This document shows, one piece after another, positions 50,311-58,460 of a stretch of DNA of 64,000 nt. This DNA is from Streptomyces liliifuscus (GTDB lineage Bacteria; Actinomycetota; Actinomycetes; Streptomycetales; Streptomycetaceae), in assembly GCF_016598615.1 (NCBI RefSeq), contig NZ_CP066831.1, positions 4,092,001-4,156,000 on the forward strand. Direction: 5' to 3'. The notes under the pieces were generated by a model. The model had not been told where the DNA came from. It did not search any database and saw only the letters and a program-made list of their open reading frames with translations. A program made the position numbers and the translations under genes. How positions within the stretch are numbered: the stretch's first letter is position 1; each line of letters opens with the position of its first letter.

Positions 50311-50394
50311 GAGGGTTTCCCTTCTGTCGTATCCACCTGGTTGTGGGCGGGCCAACGGGTTGTGGGCGAGCCGGCTGGTTCCCGGGACCGGGGT

Positions 50395-52803
50395 TCAGCG
50401 GCGTGCCGAGACCCAGGCCGCGATCTGGCTGCGGTTGCTGAAGCCGAGCTTGCCGAGGATGCGTTCCACATGGCCTTCCGCGGTGCGGCGGGCGATCACC
50501 AGGCGGTCGGCGATCTGCTGGTTGGCGAGCCCGTCGGCGACGAGCTCGGCGACCTCTCTCTCGCGCCGGGTGAGCGAGGCGAGACGGGGGTCCCCGCGGC
50601 CGGAGTCCGGGGGAGGGTTCCCGTCGGCCCGGCGGGGGCCGGGGACGACCGGTCTCCCGGTTTCCTGGAGGGCGTACGAGACGATCGCGGTGAGCCCGAG
50701 CCCGCCGCCGCGCCGGTACGCCCGGTCGAAGACCCCCGCTCCGACGGCCGCCCGCACCCGCGTCTCGCTCTCCCTGCGCGCGGAGTTGTACGTCGTGGAG
50801 CCGAAGCGGTTGCCGTCGATGCCGGCCCAGACGCGGTCGGCGCCGCCGAGCAGGACGGCGGCGCGTTCATGGGCGCCGCGGGCCGCGGTGATGACCACCA
50901 GCAGGTCGAGGGTGAGACCGATGCCGATGACGTCGTGCACGGCGAGCTTGCGGCGCAGCGCGTCACGGGCATGGGGCTCCGCGCGGTCCCACTCCTTGCG
51001 TTCCGCGTACGCGAGGGCGAGGACGCGCAGGACGTACGAGCGGACCCATTCCTCGCCGTGCTCCTCACAGAGGCGGTGGGCGTCCTCGCAGACCTGGACG
51101 GCCCGGTCGGTGTGGCCCAGGAAGGCGAGGCTGGCGGCGAGTTCGACCTGGTCGAGGACGGCGAGGCTGGGGAGCTGGCCGTCGACGGGGTTGCGGGCGA
51201 CGGCAGCCTCGTAGTGCGCCAGGGCGGCGGGGAGGTCGTCGCCGAACAGGGCCATCAGACCGAGCAGGTACTCGGCGTGCGCCACCTCGGCCGGATCACC
51301 CAGGCGGCGGGCGAGCGCGCGGGCGTCCTCGGCGCGGTGGCGGCCCCTGGTGAGGTCCTCGGGGCAGCCGGCGAGCAGACCCGCGACCCAGAGCGCCCTG
51401 GCACGCTCGCGGGTGGGCTCGGGGTGCGCGTCGAGCGCGCGGTCCAGCCAGTACCGGCCCTCGCGGGGCGCTCCGCAGGCGTGCCAGTAGAACCAGAGGG
51501 TCCCGGCGAGCCCGAGTCCGGCGCGGGCCTCGCCCGGCACGGTGAGGCTGAACTCCAGGGCGGCCCGCAGGTTGTCCTGGTCGGCCCGCAGCCGGGCCAC
51601 GATCTCCCGCTGCCCCGGCCCGAACCACCTCCGCTCGCACTCCGCGGCCACCTCCTGGGCCCAGTCCCGCTGCCGGCGCCGGGCGGCCGACTCCTCCCCG
51701 GGCCGCTGCCGCAGCTTGTCGAGCCCGTAGTGCCGCAGCGTGTCGAGCAGGCGGTACCTGGCCGTGCCGGGGCCGCCTTCCCTGCACAGCACGGACTTGT
51801 CGACGAGTCCGGCCACGGCTTCCAGGACGTCCTGGGGGTGTACGCCCTCGGCCTTGTGGTGGCGTTCGTCCGCGCGCCCGTCCGGATCCGGGCCCGTGTC
51901 CGCGTCCGCGCACACCGCCTCCGCCGCCTCCAGGTCGAAGCTCCCCGCGAAGACCGAGGCCCGCGCCCACACCAACTGCTCGGCCTCCGTGCAGAGTTCG
52001 TGGCTCCAGTCGACCGCCGCGCGCAGTGTCTGGTGGCGGGGCAGGACGGCCGGGCTGCCGGTGGTGAGGAGGCGGTAGCGGTCGTCGAGCCGGGCGACGA
52101 GCTGGTCGACGCCGAGTACGCGCATACGGACGGCCGCGAGCTCGATGGCGAGGGGCAGGCCGTCGAGGCGGCGGCAGAGGCGGGCCACGGCGGCCCGGTT
52201 GTCGGGGGTGAGTTCGAAACCGGGGACGACGGCCGCGGCCCGGTCGGCGAAGAGCGCCAGGGCCGGGTAGGTCGCGGCGGCCGAGAGATCCGAGTCCGGG
52301 TCGGGCACCTGCAGGGGCCGTACGTCCAGGAGGTGTTCCTCCGTGAGGGCCATGCGGTGGCGGCTCGTCGCGAGGACCCGGACGCCGGTCGTGCCGTGCA
52401 GCAGCGCGGCCGCCAACTCCGCGCAGGCGGACAGCAGATGCTCGCAGTTGTCGAGGACCAGGAGCAGCCGACGGTCCCGCAGCTGCTCGACCAGTGCGCC
52501 CAGGGGCGGCTGTTCGGAGTGGTCGTGCAGGCCGAGCGCGTCGGCCGCGGCCAGCGGGACGAGCTCCGGGTCGTGCAGGCCGGCGAGGTGTGCGAAGCGC
52601 ACGCCGTCCGGGAACGCCCGCTCGACCCGGGCGGCGATCCGCCCGGCCAGCCGCGTCTTGCCGACGCCGCCGGGTCCGGTCAGCGTGACCAGTCGCGCGG
52701 TGGCCAACAGTCGCCGCCCCTCGGCCAGTTCGTCCCGCCGGTCGACGAAGCTGGTCGTCTCGACCGGTGGCTGATGAACCCTTCGCGGCGCTGATCCGCC
52801 CAT
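50395..52803 (-). CDS. STAND-type ATPase regulator with C-terminal LuxR domain
   Basis: 802 residues. An NB-ARC-like ATPase domain has Walker A GPGGVGKT (43-50) and Walker B LLLVLDNCEHLL (about 110-121), then GVRVLATSRHRMAL, followed by a winged region and helical TPR-like repeats (about 400-690, HAEYLLGLMALFGDDLPAAL, RARALWVAGLLAG). The C-terminus (about 745-800) is a LuxR helix-turn-helix: LTRREREVAELVADGLANQQ and RTAEGHVERILGKLGF. Such large regulators respond to unknown ligands by ATP-driven oligomerisation. No partner gene is adjacent. Confidence 0.92.
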   Translation of the reverse strand: MGGSAPRRVHQPPVETTSFVDRRDELAEGRRLLATARLVTLTGPGGVGKTRLAGRIAARVERAFPDGVRFAHLAGLHDPELVPLAAADALGLHDHSEQPPLGALVEQLRDRRLLLVLDNCEHLLSACAELAAALLHGTTGVRVLATSRHRMALTEEHLLDVRPLQVPDPDSDLSAAATYPALALFADRAAAVVPGFELTPDNRAAVARLCRRLDGLPLAIELAAVRMRVLGVDQLVARLDDRYRLLTTGSPAVLPRHQTLRAAVDWSHELCTEAEQLVWARASVFAGSFDLEAAEAVCADADTGPDPDGRADERHHKAEGVHPQDVLEAVAGLVDKSVLCREGGPGTARYRLLDTLRHYGLDKLRQRPGEESAARRRQRDWAQEVAAECERRWFGPGQREIVARLRADQDNLRAALEFSLTVPGEARAGLGLAGTLWFYWHACGAPREGRYWLDRALDAHPEPTRERARALWVAGLLAGCPEDLTRGRHRAEDARALARRLGDPAEVAHAEYLLGLMALFGDDLPAALAHYEAAVARNPVDGQLPSLAVLDQVELAASLAFLGHTDRAVQVCEDAHRLCEEHGEEWVRSYVLRVLALAYAERKEWDRAEPHARDALRRKLAVHDVIGIGLTLDLLVVITAARGAHERAAVLLGGADRVWAGIDGNRFGSTTYNSARRESETRVRAAVGAGVFDRAYRRGGGLGLTAIVSYALQETGRPVVPGPRRADGNPPPDSGRGDPRLASLTRREREVAELVADGLANQQIADRLVIARRTAEGHVERILGKLGFSNRSQIAAWVSARR

Positions 52804-53302
52804 GATCAGCCAGTCCTCTGGGTGTGAGACGGGAGCCGGAGTGGGTGGCTCCTCCTGTGCCGGTCCCCAGCTTTCCGGCTGCGCCTCGGCTTCGCACGCG
52901 CGCGTCACACCCGTGGGTGCACTTTGGGTGGGTCCGCGACGTGTGGGGTGTGGGCGCGTACACTGCCGGGCCGCATATATGCATTGCGCCCGGCGCGTGC
53001 GCCCTGTGCCGCCCCGCGTGCGCCTGGCGCTCCGCGGGCAGGCCGTCCGATGCCTGCGGACCGGTGGGGGCTGGTCGCGCAGTTCCCCGCGCCCCTGAAG
53101 GGGCGCGGCCGGTTTGCGGTGGCCGGTTTCCTTCTGGTCTTGACCCGGACATGCCATAGCCCCACGATGAGCGCCACACCCGCACACGGGGTCCTGTCGG
53201 CGCATTCGGCGGACAGCCCCGGCACGTCGCACCGATCCACCCCCCGCTCCACTCCCCACACTTCCGGTGATCCCGGAATTTCTGGAGAATCTAGGAGAAT
53301 CA
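52804..53302. other. 499-bp gap before the M14 peptidase
   Basis: Holds the palindrome GCATATATGC (52973-52982), a rare AT patch that may mark the promoter of the upstream divergent LuxR-STAND gene, interspersed element copy 6 (53065-53107), and a TTGACC box near 53140 that could serve the peptidase. No ORF is convincing. Confidence 0.5.
53065..53107. repeat. Interspersed element copy 6
   Basis: GGTGGGGGCTGGTCGCGCAG followed by TTCCCCGCGCCCCTGA and the 9-bp stem CGCGCCCCT/AGGGGCGCG (53088-53107), identical in its core to copy 1. Confidence 0.9.
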
Positions 53303-54679
53303 ATGCGACTTCGCATCAAAGGCGGCGGAACGCCCGCCGCACCCCCCTCACCCGGCAGACGCGGCCGGCGCACCGCCGCGCTCGCCACGCTGCTCGCCCT
53401 GGCTCTCGCGGCTCCCATCGCCGCCACGACCAGCGCGACCGGCGCCTCCGGGGCGGCTCCCGCCTCCGACACGGACGAGATCCGTCAGTACGAGATCCAT
53501 GTCCACGGCAGCACCTCGGCCACCCGTACGGCGATCGCCCGGACAGGTGTCTCGATCGACGAGGCCGACGAGGAGACCGTCGTCGTCTCGGGACGCGCGG
53601 CCCAGGCGAAGAAGCTGAAGCAGCTCGGCTACGAGGTCACGCCCCTCGGCTCGGCCCCCGACCGGTCGAGCGCCGCCGACGTGGGCATCCTCGACTTCCC
53701 CTCCGCCGACTCGCGGTATCACAACTACGCCGAGATGAACACGGAGATCAACCAGCGCCTGGCCGCCTACCCGAGCATCATGAGCAAGCGCGTGATCGGG
53801 AAGTCGTACCAGGGCCGGGACATCGTCGCCATCAAGATCAGCGACAACGTCGCGACCGACGAGTCCGAGCCCGAGGTCCTGTTCACCCACCACCAGCACG
53901 CGCGCGAGCACCTCACCGTGGAGATGGCGCTCTATCTGCTGCGTGAGCTGGGCGCCGGGTACGGCTCCGACTCCCGCGTCACGAACATGGTGAACAACCG
54001 CGAGATCTGGATCGTCCCGGACCTCAACCCGGACGGCGGCGAGTACGACATCGCGTCCGGCGCCTACCGCTCGTGGCGCAAGAACCGCCAGCCCAACACG
54101 GGCAGTTCGTACGTCGGCACCGACATGAACCGCAACTGGAACTACCGCTGGGGCTGCTGCGGCGGCTCCTCGGGCTCGACGTCCTCCGAGACCTACCGGG
54201 GTACGGCGCCCGAGTCCGCGCCCGAGGTCAAGGTCGTCGCCGACTTCGTACGCAGCCGGGTCGTGGGCGGCAAGCAGCAGATCAGGACGGGCGTGGACTT
54301 CCACACGTACAGCGAGCTGGTGCTGTGGCCCTTCGGCTACACCACCGCGGACACCACGACCGGGATGACGGTCGACGACCGCAACGCGTTCGCCGCGGTC
54401 GGTCAGAAGATGGCCGCCAGCAACGGCTACACGCCCGAGCAGGCCAGCGACCTCTACATCACCGACGGGTCGATCGACGACTACCTGTGGGGCAGTCAGA
54501 AGATCTTCGCCTACACGTTCGAGATGTATCCGGGGTCCAGCGGCGGGGGCGGTTTCTACCCGCCCGACGAGGTGATCGAGCGGGAGACCGCGCGGAACCG
54601 CGACGCCGTGCTGCAGCTGTTGGAGAACTCCGACTGCATGTACCGGTCCATCGGGAAGGAAGCGCAGTACTGCAGTTGA
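53303..54679 (+). CDS. Secreted M14 zinc carboxypeptidase
   Basis: 458 residues from the ATG with AGGAGAATC upstream. Signal peptide (about 20-50, RRTAALATLLALALAAPIAA) and a short propeptide-like region (55-120) precede the carboxypeptidase A fold. Zinc ligands are in HARE (199-202) and His334 in DFHTYSEL; the substrate-binding NREIWIVPDLNPDGGEYD and MNRNWNYRWG and the general base Glu407 (YTFEMYPG) are present. It removes C-terminal residues from peptides outside the cell. C-terminal cysteines probably form a disulfide. Confidence 0.95.
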   Translation: MRLRIKGGGTPAAPPSPGRRGRRTAALATLLALALAAPIAATTSATGASGAAPASDTDEIRQYEIHVHGSTSATRTAIARTGVSIDEADEETVVVSGRAAQAKKLKQLGYEVTPLGSAPDRSSAADVGILDFPSADSRYHNYAEMNTEINQRLAAYPSIMSKRVIGKSYQGRDIVAIKISDNVATDESEPEVLFTHHQHAREHLTVEMALYLLRELGAGYGSDSRVTNMVNNREIWIVPDLNPDGGEYDIASGAYRSWRKNRQPNTGSSYVGTDMNRNWNYRWGCCGGSSGSTSSETYRGTAPESAPEVKVVADFVRSRVVGGKQQIRTGVDFHTYSELVLWPFGYTTADTTTGMTVDDRNAFAAVGQKMAASNGYTPEQASDLYITDGSIDDYLWGSQKIFAYTFEMYPGSSGGGGFYPPDEVIERETARNRDAVLQLLENSDCMYRSIGKEAQYCS

Positions 54680-54732
54680 GCCGGCGCGGTTTGAGGTCTG
54701 AGGCTTGAGGTGCGTGGGGAACTGCGGGGCCG

Positions 54733-54774
54733 TTGTGGCTTGTCGCGCAGTTCCCCGCGCCCCTTACGGGGCGC
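54733..54774. repeat. Interspersed element copy 7 overlapping a gene end
   Basis: GGCTTGTCGCGCAGTTCCCC and GCGCCCCTTACGGGGCGC, the family hairpin. Its right half covers the stop codon (54764-54766) and last codons of the minus-strand acidic protein gene. Confidence 0.88.
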
Positions 54775-55441
54775 TCTCCTCGACCTCTTCCTCTTCGGCC
54801 GCCTCTTCGGCGTCCTCGAAGTACGTGTCCAGGACCTCGTCCAGCTGGGTCTCCCACTCCTTGAAGCGGGACCTGGCCGTCGCCTCGATCTCGATCGGGT
54901 ACCAGCGGCGGTCGGGGGTGTGCACCGTGATGGTGAACCGCTTCCCGAATCGCGGTGACTCGGTCTCGACCGCGCCGATCTCCTCCCAGCGGAACTCGGC
55001 CTCCTGGTCGTCCAGGCTCAGCCGTACGCCACTGTGGTCGGCGACGATCTTCGCGCGGCGGTCGGAGGCCTCGAAGACGGGGCCTCCCTCGGGAGCCTCC
55101 TCCGGCTCCTCGGGCTCCTTCGGTTCCTCCGGCTCATCGCCGGAAGGTCCCTCGCCGGAGGGCTCGTCGCCGGAGAGCTCTTCGTCGGAGGGTTCCTCCT
55201 CTGCGGCTTCCTTCTTGAGGTCCGTCTGCTTGGCAGGCGTCCGCTTCTTGGAGGCCGTCTCCTCCTTCGAGGCCGTCTCCTCCGAGACGGCCTCGTCGGC
55301 AGGCGAAGCCGCCTCCGCGGCCTCCGTCGACTCGGCGTCCTTCGGCTCGGCGGGGCGCGGGCCCGTGATGCCGGGCACGAACGCCGGGTCGACCGCGGCG
55401 CCTTGCAGGGGCTGGATGTTGGGTCCTATGCGCTGCTCCAC
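54764..55441 (-). CDS. Acidic Glu/Pro-rich protein with C-terminal beta domain
   Basis: 225 residues of unknown family. Residues 30-120 are very acidic and repetitive (AESTEAAEAASPADEAVSEE, ETASKEETASKKRTPAKQTD, SGDEPSGEGPSGDEPEEP), disordered by composition. Residues about 125-185 have the strand pattern AKIVADHSGVRLSLDDQEAE, FRWEEIGAVETESPRFGKRF and TITVHTPDRRWYPIEIEA, suggesting a PH-like fold, then a helix and a Glu-rich tail. No signal or membrane segment. Confidence 0.75.
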   Translation of the reverse strand: MEQRIGPNIQPLQGAAVDPAFVPGITGPRPAEPKDAESTEAAEAASPADEAVSEETASKEETASKKRTPAKQTDLKKEAAEEEPSDEELSGDEPSGEGPSGDEPEEPKEPEEPEEAPEGGPVFEASDRRAKIVADHSGVRLSLDDQEAEFRWEEIGAVETESPRFGKRFTITVHTPDRRWYPIEIEATARSRFKEWETQLDEVLDTYFEDAEEAAEEEEVEESAP

Positions 55442-55499
55442 AGCGGGCAGTATGGTCGACGATCCTGTGCCAGGAACAGCCGGGCTCCGCTTCGTCCCG

Positions 55500-57098
55500 C
55501 TATATGAAGACGCTCAGCAGCGCCGCCATCGCGAAGCCCGCCACCGACAGCACCGTTTCCAGGACCGTCCAGGACTTGAGGGTGTCGCGTTCGGAGATGC
55601 CGAAGTACTTGGCGACGATCCAGAAGCCTCCGTCGTTGACGTGCGAGGCGAAGATCGAACCGGCCGAGATCGCCATGATGATCAGCGCCAGATGGGCCTG
55701 GGAGAGGTCCTGTCCCTCGACGAGCGGGACGACGATGCCGGCCGTGGTGACGATGGCGACCGTCGCCGAACCCTGGGCGACCCGCAGCACGACGGAGATC
55801 AGCCAGGCCAGCACGATGATGGGCAGGCCCACGTCGTTGAACGTGTCGGCCAGCGCGTCCGCGATCCCCGAGCCCTTCAGTACGGCGCCGAAGACGCCGC
55901 CCGCGCCGACCACCAGCAGGATGTTGCCGACCGGCTTCAGGGACGCCGTCGACACCGTCTCCAGCGACTTGCGGGACCAGCCGCGCCGGATGCCCAGCAG
56001 GTAGTACGCCATGAGCAGCGCGATCGTCAGCGCGACGAAGGGGTGCCCGAAGAACTCGATGACCGAGCGGAACGTCGACGGGTCCAACGCGATGGAGGAG
56101 AACGTCGCGGCGAGGATCAGCAGCAGTGGCGTACCGATGATGAGGAAGACCGTGGAGAGGGAGGGCGGTTGCTCGGCGGGGTCCCCGGCCGGGTCTTCGC
56201 CGATGGCGACGGCTACCGAACCGGAGCCTGTGCCTGTGCTCTTGGCCGTGCCTGTGGTCTTGATCGTGGTTGTGTCTGCGCCGTCCGTGGCTCCGCCGAC
56301 CGCCGCGCGGCGCGCCGCGCGCTCCGCGGCCACCGCCGCCTTCGCCTCGTCCGCGGCCTCGACCATGTCCTGCGGTACGGGGACGAAGATGCGCTTGCCG
56401 ATCCAGGCGGCGTACGCCCACGCGGCGAGCACGGCCGGGATGCCGACGACCACGCCCATCAGGATGACCCAGCCCAGGTCCACCTTGAACAGACCGGCGG
56501 CGGCGACCGGGCCGGGGTGCGGCGGCAGGAACGCGTGGGTCATCGACAGGCCCGCGAGGAGCGGCATGCAGTAGAGCAGGATCGACTTGCCGGAGCGCTT
56601 GGCGGCCGCGTACACGATCGGTGCGAGGACGAAGATGCCCACGTCGAAGAAGACCGGGATGCCGAAGATGAGGCCGGTCAGGCCCATGGCCAGCGGGGCG
56701 CGCTTCTCGCCGAACAGGTTGAGCAGGCGGGCCGAGAGCGCCTCGGCTCCGCCGGACACCTCCAGGATCGCGCCGAGCATCGTGCCCAGGCCGATGATGA
56801 TCGCGACGTGGCCGAGGATGCCGCCCATGCCCGACTCGATCATCGAGACGGAGGCCGACCGCTGGACCGTGCCGAAGAGTTCGGTGACGGAGAGGCCGGC
56901 CGAGAGGCCGACGGCTATGGACACCGCGAGCAGTGCGACGAAGGGCTGCAGTCTGACTTTGATGATCAGGACCAGGAGCAGGACTATGCCGAGGGCCGCG
57001 ACCGTGAGGAGGCCCGCGGTGCCGTCCATGAGGAGGAGCAGGCCGCCTGTGTGGGGTGGCGCTTCTGGGGTGGGGGTGGCTGCGAGGAGCAATGACAT
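55500..57098 (-). CDS. Gluconate:H+ symporter (GntP family)
   Basis: 532 residues with about twelve membrane helices. Family motifs include SMIESGMGGILGHVAIIIGL, GLIFGIPVFFDVGIFVLAPI, SMTHAFLPPHPGPVAAAGLF and the C-terminal GSATVAIVTTAGIVVPLVEG, HVNDGGFWIVAKYFGISERD. A Thr/Gly/Ala-rich cytoplasmic loop (about 250-310) is longer than usual. GntP carriers take up gluconate or related sugar acids or D-serine. Being downstream of a KDG kinase and RidA it fits both sugar-acid and D-amino-acid import. Confidence 0.93.
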   Translation of the reverse strand: MSLLLAATPTPEAPPHTGGLLLLMDGTAGLLTVAALGIVLLLVLIIKVRLQPFVALLAVSIAVGLSAGLSVTELFGTVQRSASVSMIESGMGGILGHVAIIIGLGTMLGAILEVSGGAEALSARLLNLFGEKRAPLAMGLTGLIFGIPVFFDVGIFVLAPIVYAAAKRSGKSILLYCMPLLAGLSMTHAFLPPHPGPVAAAGLFKVDLGWVILMGVVVGIPAVLAAWAYAAWIGKRIFVPVPQDMVEAADEAKAAVAAERAARRAAVGGATDGADTTTIKTTGTAKSTGTGSGSVAVAIGEDPAGDPAEQPPSLSTVFLIIGTPLLLILAATFSSIALDPSTFRSVIEFFGHPFVALTIALLMAYYLLGIRRGWSRKSLETVSTASLKPVGNILLVVGAGGVFGAVLKGSGIADALADTFNDVGLPIIVLAWLISVVLRVAQGSATVAIVTTAGIVVPLVEGQDLSQAHLALIIMAISAGSIFASHVNDGGFWIVAKYFGISERDTLKSWTVLETVLSVAGFAMAALLSVFI

Positions 57099-57160
57099 GG
57101 GGAGGTCCTCTGCTTAAGGGCATGGTGTTTTTGGGCAGGGGGGATCGCTGTTCGGCGTGC

Positions 57161-57187
57161 GGGGGTTTGGGGGTGTGGGGGTTTGGG
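57161..57187 (+). other. G-quadruplex motif upstream of the GntP gene
   Basis: GGGGG-TTT-GGGGG-TGT-GGGGG-TTT-GGG: four G-tracts with 3-base loops, on the template strand of the minus-strand gntP gene, 63-89 bases before its start. Short loops and long tracts favour folding. Confidence 0.6.
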
Positions 57188-57230
57188 TGCCGGTTTTGTG
57201 GGGGGTGGTGCTGATGGCCGGGCGCCGGTT

Positions 57231-57276
57231 GTTTGGGGCTGGGCGCGCCGTTCCCCGCGCCCCTGAAGGGGCGCGA
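57231..57276. repeat. Interspersed element copy 8
   Basis: TTTGGGGCTGGGCGCGCCGT then TCCCCGCGCCCCTGAAGG, a slightly diverged copy whose 9-bp stem (57256-57264 with 57267-57275) is intact. It ends 10 bases from the RidA stop and probably terminates the kdgK-IclR-RidA message partly, between RidA and GntP. Confidence 0.85.
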
Positions 57277-57285
57277 GGGTGAGGC

Positions 57286-57699
57286 TCAGTCGTTCAGTAC
57301 CGCGAGCGTGTCGATTTCGATCAGCAGGCCCGCCGGGAGGCCCACGTACACCGTCGTGCGGGCCGCGGGGGGTGCTGTCAGGCCCTGCTCCTCGAAGTAC
57401 GCGTTGTAGATCGCGTTCATCTCCGCGAAGTGGTCCACGTCCGTGAGGTAGACGCGGATCATCATCGCGTCGTCCCAGGAGGAGCCGCCCTCTTCGAGGA
57501 TGGCCTTGACGTTGGCGAGGGTCTGGAGCGTCTGCTCGCGCAGCGTCGGGCCGGCCGGCGTCGGCGGCTGGCCCTCCACGGCGGGCAGGAAGCCGACCTG
57601 GCCCGCGACCTGGAGGATGTTCCCCTTCCTGACGCCGTGCGAGAACTTGGCCGGCGGGGTGGTGTGGGTCTTGGGGGTGAGGGCGATCTTGTCGGTCAT
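57286..57699 (-). CDS. RidA-family reactive enamine/imine deaminase
   Basis: 137 residues from the ATG with GAAGGAAA eight bases upstream; the ATG overlaps the IclR stop as ATGA. RidA hydrolyses 2-aminoacrylate and related enamine/imine products of PLP deaminases. The active Arg114 in PAARTTVYVGLP matches E. coli Arg105 (PARS), and GLLIEIDTLAV ends the domain as usual. Residue numbers 20-45 hold the family strand region VGFLPAVEGQPPTPAGPTLREQ. The neighbourhood supplies its likely source of imines. Confidence 0.92.
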   Translation of the reverse strand: MTDKIALTPKTHTTPPAKFSHGVRKGNILQVAGQVGFLPAVEGQPPTPAGPTLREQTLQTLANVKAILEEGGSSWDDAMMIRVYLTDVDHFAEMNAIYNAYFEEQGLTAPPAARTTVYVGLPAGLLIEIDTLAVLND

Positions 57700-58460
57700 G
57701 AGCTGGTTTCCTTCGTCGGGGTCTTGCCTGAGTACTCGCCGCTGATGGCCGCCGCGGTACGGCGCACCAGTGGGAGCAGTGTGAGGAGTTCGTCGGCGGT
57801 GACGACGACGTTCGGGGCGGAGACGGACATGGCGGCGACGACTCGGCCGTCGGTGCCGCGGATGGGGGCGGCCACGCAGTTGATGGACTCCTCGTGGCCG
57901 CCGAGGTCCGTGGCCCAGCCCTGGTCCCGTACCTTCTCCAACTCCCTCAGGAACGCCGGGGCGTTGGGGGTCGAGCGGGAGGTGTACATCGGGTAGTCGA
58001 GCTTGTCCGCCAGGGTGTGGCGCTCGGTTTCCGGGAGGTCGGCGAGGAGCAGTTTCGCGACCGCGGCGACCGTGATGGCGACCGGTTTGCCGATACGGGA
58101 GTACATCCGGACCGGGTAGCGGCTCTCCACCTTGTCGATGTAGAGGACCTCGCCCTCCTCGTGCACGGCGAGGTGGACGGTGTGGCCGCACTGCTCGTTG
58201 AGGCGTACGAGGTGGGGGTGGGCGATCTCCCGGACGTCGAGGTTCTCGACGGCCTCCTGGGCCAGGGCGAAGAGGCGGGCGCCGAGGCGGTAGCGCTGGT
58301 CGGACTGGCGGTAGACGAGGCCGTGTTCGTGGAGCGTGCGCAGGAGGCGCAGGGCGGTGGACTTGTGGACGCCCAGGCGGTCGGCGACCTGGCCCAGGTC
58401 CGCGGGGCCCTCGGCTAGGAGCGGCAGGATGGACAGCGCTCTGTCGACGGTCTGGCTCAT
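57696..58460 (-). CDS. IclR-family transcriptional regulator
   Basis: 254 residues from the ATG that overlaps the kinase stop. Winged helix at 5-65 (LSILPLLAEGPADLGQVADR, LGVHKSTALRLLRTLHEHGL) and the IclR effector domain (70-245: PHLVRLNEQCGHTVHLAVHE, SINCVAAPIRGTDGRVVAAM). IclR proteins commonly control sugar-acid and amino-acid catabolism. It probably acts on the palindrome between the kinase and the divergent deaminase gene. Confidence 0.93.
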   Translation of the reverse strand: MSQTVDRALSILPLLAEGPADLGQVADRLGVHKSTALRLLRTLHEHGLVYRQSDQRYRLGARLFALAQEAVENLDVREIAHPHLVRLNEQCGHTVHLAVHEEGEVLYIDKVESRYPVRMYSRIGKPVAITVAAVAKLLLADLPETERHTLADKLDYPMYTSRSTPNAPAFLRELEKVRDQGWATDLGGHEESINCVAAPIRGTDGRVVAAMSVSAPNVVVTADELLTLLPLVRRTAAAISGEYSGKTPTKETSS

